This document shows, piece by piece, positions 60,144 to 64,000 of a DNA stretch of 64,000 nucleotides. Every line of letters starts with the position of its first letter. Position 1 is the stretch's first letter. The notes below the pieces were generated by a model. It saw only the letters and a program-made list of their open reading frames with translations. It was not told the origin of the DNA and did not search any database. A program made the position numbers and the translations under genes. Origin of the DNA: UBA8437 sp963582065 (GTDB taxonomy: Bacteria > Planctomycetota > Planctomycetia > Planctomycetales > Planctomycetaceae); NCBI GenBank assembly GCA_963582065.1, contig CAUZRQ010000001.1, forward strand, positions 1 to 64,000, given 5' to 3'.

Positions 60144-60821
60144 ATGATTACCTTGCCGGTTTACGACACGAGTGGCACCGAGGTCGAGTCCTACAAGCTC
60201 GACCCCGACGACTTTGCCGTTCGGGTCAACAAGCAGTTGCTGCACGACGTGGTGGTGATGTACGAAGCCAACCAGAGGCATGGTGCGGCCAAGACCAAGT
60301 CACGGGGTGAGGTTCGTGGATCCACCCGCAAGCTCTACCGCCAGAAGGGGACCGGGCGGGCAAGGGCCGGCATGAGGAGTTCACCGGTTCGCCGCGGCGG
60401 GGGACACACCTTCGCCAAGCAGCCCAAGGACTGGTCGTACCGGTTGCCCAAGAAGGCGATCCGCAACGCCACCCGGCAGGCCTTGCTCAGCAAGTTCCTC
60501 GACGACGAGGTGACGCTGCTGCAGGATTTTTCGATCTCCGAGCCCCGCACCCGCCACGTTGCCGAAGTGCTCGCGGCCCTGAAACTCACCGAGACTTCCA
60601 GCCTGCTGACGATTCCCGCTCACGACAATGACATCTGGCGGGCCTCGCGGAACATCCCCAACCTGTGGGTCTCGCCGGCCGCCGAACTCAACGCCTACAA
60701 ATTGCTTCACCAGAAGCAGCTGGTGCTGACGACCGAGGCGCTCGACCTGCTCCGCGAGGGACCGCCCAAAGCGGTGCCGGTTGGAGCCGACGAGGCGTCA
60801 GGTGAGGAGGAGGCCGACTGA
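60144..60821 (+). CDS. rplD: 50S ribosomal protein L4
   Basis: 225 aa. The exit-tunnel loop is recognised by RGEVRGSTRKLYRQKGTGRA and GMRSSPVRRGGGHTF. The C-terminal half has KKAIRNATRQALLSKFLDD and an acidic end (EASGEEEAD). In many bacteria L4 also represses the S10 operon through the leader, and a leader hairpin is present here. Confidence 0.97.
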   Translation: MITLPVYDTSGTEVESYKLDPDDFAVRVNKQLLHDVVVMYEANQRHGAAKTKSRGEVRGSTRKLYRQKGTGRARAGMRSSPVRRGGGHTFAKQPKDWSYRLPKKAIRNATRQALLSKFLDDEVTLLQDFSISEPRTRHVAEVLAALKLTETSSLLTIPAHDNDIWRASRNIPNLWVSPAAELNAYKLLHQKQLVLTTEALDLLREGPPKAVPVGADEASGEEEAD

Positions 60822-60841
60822 GTCGGCCGGGAACACCAACG

Positions 60842-61186
60842 ATGAACCAGACAACATCTTCACAGTCAACCGAGACCACCGGCCGCAAACGCGGGTTGGA
60901 TCTCGAAGCCTACCAGGTGATTCTCCGCCCGGTGGTGACCGAGAAGAGCATGGAGCAGTCCCAGGACAATCAACTGAATGCTTACACGTTCGAGGTGCAC
61001 CAGCAGGCGAGCAAGGACGAGATCCGGGTCGCCATCGAGGAGCTCTTCAACGTCCGTGTCGTGGCGGTGAGAACCCAGAAACGGCAGGGCAAGCCCCGTC
61101 GTCACAAGAACCGCCTGGGACACACCAAGAGTTGGAAGAAGGCGATCGTCAAGCTGCACGAAGAAGATCACATCACGTTTTTCTAG
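60842..61186 (+). CDS. rplW: 50S ribosomal protein L23
   Basis: 114 aa, with an N-terminal extension of about 25 Thr/Ser-rich residues before the conserved ILRPVVTEKSMEQ. Core motifs are YTFEVHQQASKDEIRVAIEE, LFNVRVVAVRTQ and GRKRR-type basic end (KRQGKPRRHKNRLGHTKSWKKA). It sits at the tunnel exit and docks SRP and trigger factor. Twenty bases after rplD. Confidence 0.96.
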   Translation: MNQTTSSQSTETTGRKRGLDLEAYQVILRPVVTEKSMEQSQDNQLNAYTFEVHQQASKDEIRVAIEELFNVRVVAVRTQKRQGKPRRHKNRLGHTKSWKKAIVKLHEEDHITFF

Positions 61187-61213
61187 GCCGCTTCCTGACG
61201 TTCCCGCGACAAG

Positions 61214-61254
61214 ACACACAACACACAACACACAACACACAACACACAACACAC
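61214..61254 (+). repeat. 7-bp ACACACA tandem repeat between rplW and rplB
   Basis: Five full ACACACA units plus a partial one in the 156-base rplW-rplB spacer. The run is pyrimidine-free except for C and would be unstructured in the mRNA. Within the S10 operon such a spacer repeat is unusual. Confidence 0.9.
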
Positions 61255-61342
61255 GGCAGACTCTCGCCAAACCAGGACATCCACGAACCCGCTCGGGCGT
61301 TCCATTCCAGGGGGCCCCGATCAGTCAGGAAAGCCAGCCACG

Positions 61343-62200
61343 ATGGGGATTCGTAAATACAAGCCGACGACCCCCGGCCGTCGCGGCGCGACGGTGAGTG
61401 ATTTCGCCGAGTTGACCGACCGCCGGAAGAAGCCCGAGCGACGGTTGACCAGGCTGCGGAAAAAGACCGGTGGGCGGAACAACCAGGGCAAGATCACCAC
61501 GCGTCACCGCGGTGGTGGCCACAAGCAGAAGTACCGCGTGATTGACTTCAAGCGGACCAAGGACGGCGTGCCGGCGAAGGTGGCCTTCATCGAATACGAC
61601 CCTTGCCGCACCGCTCGGATCGCGCTGTTGCACTACGTCGACGGCGAGAAGCGGTACATCCTGGCCGCCGAGGGGATGGTCGCCGGTGATGAAGTGATGA
61701 GCGGTCCGGGGGCCGAGCCGAAGGTCGGCAACTGTATGCCCCTGTCAAGAATTCCGCTGGGGATGACGATCCACAACATCGAGATGCAGCCGGGCCGCGG
61801 GGGGCAGTTGTGCCGCAGCGCCGGTGCCGCCGGGGTGCTCAACGCCCGCGAGGAGAAATGGGCCCAGATCACTCTGCCCTCCGGAGAAGTCCGTCGTCTG
61901 CCCGTCTCGTGCCGTGCCACGATCGGCCAGATCGGCAACCTCGAACACAGCCTCGTCGTACTGGGCAAGGCCGGCCGCAAGCGGTGGATGGGACGTCGGC
62001 CGCATGTCCGCGGCACCGCCATGAACCCGGTTGCTCACCCGATGGGCGGAGGTGAAGGTCGCAACTCCGGTGGCCGTCACCCCTGCAGCCCGACCGGCGT
62101 GTTGGCCAAGGGCGGGTCGACCCGGCGACGCAAGAAGGCGTCGTCGCGGGCCATCGTCCGCCGCCGCCGGTCACGACGTTACGGACAACTGAAGATCTGA
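61343..62200 (+). CDS. rplB: 50S ribosomal protein L2
   Basis: 285 aa. GIRKYKPTTPGRRGATV, KKTGGRNNQGKITTRHRGGG, HKQKYRVIDFKR, SAGAAGVLNAREEKWAQITLPSGE (in two parts) and the end RRRRSRRYGQLKI are typical. L2 stabilises the peptidyl transferase centre and subunit joining. In the conserved NPVDHPHGGGEG loop it has NPVAHPMGGGEG: the first His is kept, but Asp and the second His are replaced. Confidence 0.97.
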   Translation: MGIRKYKPTTPGRRGATVSDFAELTDRRKKPERRLTRLRKKTGGRNNQGKITTRHRGGGHKQKYRVIDFKRTKDGVPAKVAFIEYDPCRTARIALLHYVDGEKRYILAAEGMVAGDEVMSGPGAEPKVGNCMPLSRIPLGMTIHNIEMQPGRGGQLCRSAGAAGVLNAREEKWAQITLPSGEVRRLPVSCRATIGQIGNLEHSLVVLGKAGRKRWMGRRPHVRGTAMNPVAHPMGGGEGRNSGGRHPCSPTGVLAKGGSTRRRKKASSRAIVRRRRSRRYGQLKI

Positions 62201-62264
62201 TCCCGGACCATCCGGACAGGAAAACCCAGACACGATAATAGAGATCACAGCGAGAGACGACTTC

Positions 62265-62534
62265 ATGGGACGGTCACTCAAGAAAGGCCCCTTCGTTGAC
62301 GAAAAGCTGCTCAAGAAAATCGAGCATCTCGACGTCGAAAACCGAAAGGAGCCGATTCAGACATGGGCGCGGAGGAGTACGATTCCGCCGGAGTTCATCG
62401 GTCACACTTTTCTGGTGCACAACGGACGGGCTCATATCAGCGTCTACGTGACCGAGGAAATGGTCGGGCACAAGCTGGGAGAATTCGCTCCGACCCGCAC
62501 CTTCCGCGGACATGGAGCCAGGGGCGGTCGCTAG
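62265..62534 (+). CDS. rpsS: 30S ribosomal protein S19
   Basis: 89 aa, normal. GRSLKKGPFVDEKLLKKIE, IQTWARRSTIPPEFIGHTF, VHNGRAHISVYVTEEMVGH and GEFAPTRTFRGH are diagnostic. S19 sits in the head of the 30S subunit near bridge B1. Sixty-four bases after rplB. Confidence 0.98.
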   Translation: MGRSLKKGPFVDEKLLKKIEHLDVENRKEPIQTWARRSTIPPEFIGHTFLVHNGRAHISVYVTEEMVGHKLGEFAPTRTFRGHGARGGR

Positions 62535-62593
62535 CCGACCGTTTGACACCACCGGACCAAGAGCAAAAGCAAACAACACGAGGATTGGCCGAG

Positions 62594-62935
62594 ATGGCCC
62601 TGATCAAGGCATCACACCGTTACGCACGGATCTCGGCGACGAAGGTCCGTCCTCTGGCTGATCTGGTCCGGAACCAGACCGTCGAGGACGCGCTGGATCG
62701 GCTCAGGTATCTGCCCAATCGCGGTGCCAGAATGCTCGAACGGGTTATCCTCAGTGCACAATCCAACGCCGCCGAAATGACCGCGCACGTCGGTCGGCTG
62801 AAAATCACCGAGGTGCGGGTGGACGGCGGTCCGATGTTCAAGAGGATCCAGCCCAGGGCGAGGGGCATGGCCTTCGTGATCCGCAAGCGGCAGTGTCACA
62901 TCCACGTGGGGATCGATGTTCCCGAGGCGGGTTAG
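62594..62935 (+). CDS. rplV: 50S ribosomal protein L22
   Basis: 113 aa from the ATG at 62594, where the conserved HRYARISATKVRPLADLVRN begins within ten residues. SAQSNAAEM and FKRIQPRARGMAFVIRKRQCHIHV form the tunnel hairpin and C-terminal strand. L22 lines the exit tunnel. The frame is open upstream into rpsS, but only this start fits the family. Confidence 0.97.
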   Translation: MALIKASHRYARISATKVRPLADLVRNQTVEDALDRLRYLPNRGARMLERVILSAQSNAAEMTAHVGRLKITEVRVDGGPMFKRIQPRARGMAFVIRKRQCHIHVGIDVPEAG

Positions 62936-63025
62936 GTCAGAAACGATTCAAACACGGCCTGCCATGGGCAGGCACAGGTTCGACAGCAAACAGGACGGGG
63001 CCCGCAAGGGACGAAGGATAGCGGC

Positions 63026-63727
63026 ATGGGACAGAAGGTTCGACCGACCGGGTTTCGGGTGGGTATCGTCGAGGACTGGCGCAGCCGCTGGTACGCCTCG
63101 AAGAGGGAATTCGGCGACCTGCTCATCGAAGACCACAAGATCCGGTCGTTCGTCAAGGAGAAATACAAATTCGCGTTGATCTCGCGGATCGAGATCGAGC
63201 GGACGCGGGACTTCGTGACTGTCCACCTGCACACCGCCCGACCGGGGATCCTTATCGGTCGCAAGGGGCAGGAGGTCGAGCGGCTTGAAGCGGAACTCGA
63301 AAAGCTGACCGGGCGACGGATGGAACTGAAGATCGTCGAGATCAACGATCCGCAGCGGAACGCGGTCCTGGTGGCCGAGGACGTGGCGGCACAACTGGAG
63401 AAGCGGGGAAGTTTTCGGCGGGCGATCAAGCGGACGCTCGATCAGGTGATGGAATCGGGTGTCCCCGGAGTCAAGATCCAGGTCTCCGGACGGCTCGGCG
63501 GTGCCGAAATGTCTCGGACCGAAAAGGCCAGCCGTGGCTCGATCCCGCTTTCGACTCTGCAGAGACACATTGACTATGGATTCGCAGTGGCCCAGACCGC
63601 CCAGGGAGTGATCGGGGTGAAGGTCTGGATCCACCACGGCATGTACGCGAGTGAGGAGTCTGGCGATGGCGCTAATGCCCAGGCGGGTGAAGCACCGCAA
63701 AAGCCAAAGAAGGCGCATAAAAGGTAA
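63026..63727 (+). CDS. rpsC: 30S ribosomal protein S3
   Basis: 233 aa. GQKVRPTGFRVGIVEDWRSR, the KH motif GILIGRKGQEVERLEAELEK and the C-terminal SGRLGGAEMSRTEKASRGSIP are diagnostic. S3 lines the mRNA entry channel. The last 20 residues (GANAQAGEAPQKPKKAHKR) are a low-complexity tail encoded by bases that also encode the start of rplP in another frame. Confidence 0.98.
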   Translation: MGQKVRPTGFRVGIVEDWRSRWYASKREFGDLLIEDHKIRSFVKEKYKFALISRIEIERTRDFVTVHLHTARPGILIGRKGQEVERLEAELEKLTGRRMELKIVEINDPQRNAVLVAEDVAAQLEKRGSFRRAIKRTLDQVMESGVPGVKIQVSGRLGGAEMSRTEKASRGSIPLSTLQRHIDYGFAVAQTAQGVIGVKVWIHHGMYASEESGDGANAQAGEAPQKPKKAHKR

Positions 63728-64000
63728 CGCCACACGGGGCAACACCGTGGCTTTTGGCGACTGGGGACTCCAGTCGCTTGAGCCCGGTCACGTGCGGGCG
63801 ACGACGATCGAGGCGTGCCGGATTGCTGTGACACAGTACATCCGGGGCGAGGGGAAACTCTACATTCGTATCTTTCCGGACAAGCCGGTTACCGCTCGGC
63901 CACTGGAAACCCGGATGGGAAAGGGCAAGGGAGAACCGGATCACTGGGTTGCGGTGGTCAAGCCCGGTACCGTGCTGTTCGAGGTCGCGGGGATTTCGCA
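63666..64000 (+). CDS. rplP: 50S ribosomal protein L16, 3' end cut by window edge
   Basis: The reading frame from the ATG at 63666 gives MALMPRRVKHRKSQRRRIKG, then NTVAFGDWGLQSLEPG, IEACRIAVTQYIRGEGKLYI, RIFPDKPVTARPLETRMGKG and VKPGTVLFEVAG, which is L16. About 111 of the expected 138 or so residues are present. GAGGA lies eight bases before the ATG. The start lies 62 bases inside rpsC in a different frame; a second ATG three codons later would give a 53-base overlap. L16 organises the A-site region of the 50S subunit. Confidence 0.96.
   Translation, partial: MALMPRRVKHRKSQRRRIKGNATRGNTVAFGDWGLQSLEPGHVRATTIEACRIAVTQYIRGEGKLYIRIFPDKPVTARPLETRMGKGKGEPDHWVAVVKPGTVLFEVAGIS

Overview
The window is a high-GC chromosome segment from a planctomycete. 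Four DUF1501 proteins and three DUF1549/DUF1553 (planctomycete cytochrome-like, PSD1) proteins point to this, as do a secreted protein with the LEPRxLLSA-type N-terminal motif (here LEGRTLLSA), a PPC-domain protein and an expanded sigma factor repertoire. No rRNA, CRISPR array, transposase or prophage gene was seen.

Layout. (1) 1-7335: a minus-strand PSD1, DUF1501 and PPC-domain unit, divergent from a DUF1501 and TolB-like beta-propeller pair. (2) 7423-14079: a tight ECF-controlled operon, in order ECF sigma factor, membrane anti-sigma-like protein, secreted Lys/Arg-rich coiled-coil protein, PSD1, DUF1501 and secreted poly-Lys protein. It ends in an intrinsic terminator facing miaA. (3) 14150-24533: housekeeping and small genes (miaA, an SRPBCC protein, a membrane protein, a surface protein with a putative permuted papain fold, an ABC-F ATPase, an MqnA/MqnD-family protein, an SDR, nadB and two ORFans). 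(4) 24835-33296, minus strand: a YqiJ/NfeD-like OB-fold membrane protein, a 718-aa flotillin and an 1878-aa DUF3686/AAA ATPase. I judge this the strongest candidate for a poorly described system. (5) 33628-38160: another PSD1 and DUF1501 pair and a four-helix membrane protein. (6) 38346-40022: a sigma-70 factor with extra N-terminal HTH segments, followed by a G-rich 11-bp tandem repeat.

(7) 40213-64000 is the core translation and transcription cluster in ancestral order: tRNA-Thr, tRNA-Tyr, tRNA-Gly, tRNA-Thr, tuf, rpmG, tRNA-Trp, secE, nusG, rplK, rplA, rplJ, rplL, rpoB, rpoC, rpsL, rpsG, fusA, rpsJ, rplC, rplD, rplW, rplB, rpsS, rplV, rpsC, rplP (cut by the window end). Candidate sigma-70 promoters lie before the tRNAs, rpsL and rpsJ. 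An attenuator-like hairpin with a T6 tract lies between rplL and rpoB. EF-Tu has a strongly altered switch I, and NusG and L10 carry acidic extensions.

The two halves are unlike in character. The left half is planctomycete-specific secreted and envelope biology, much of it apparently under alternative sigma control. The right half is conserved expression machinery with lineage-specific modifications. Functional statements rest on motif recognition by eye; no database search was run.
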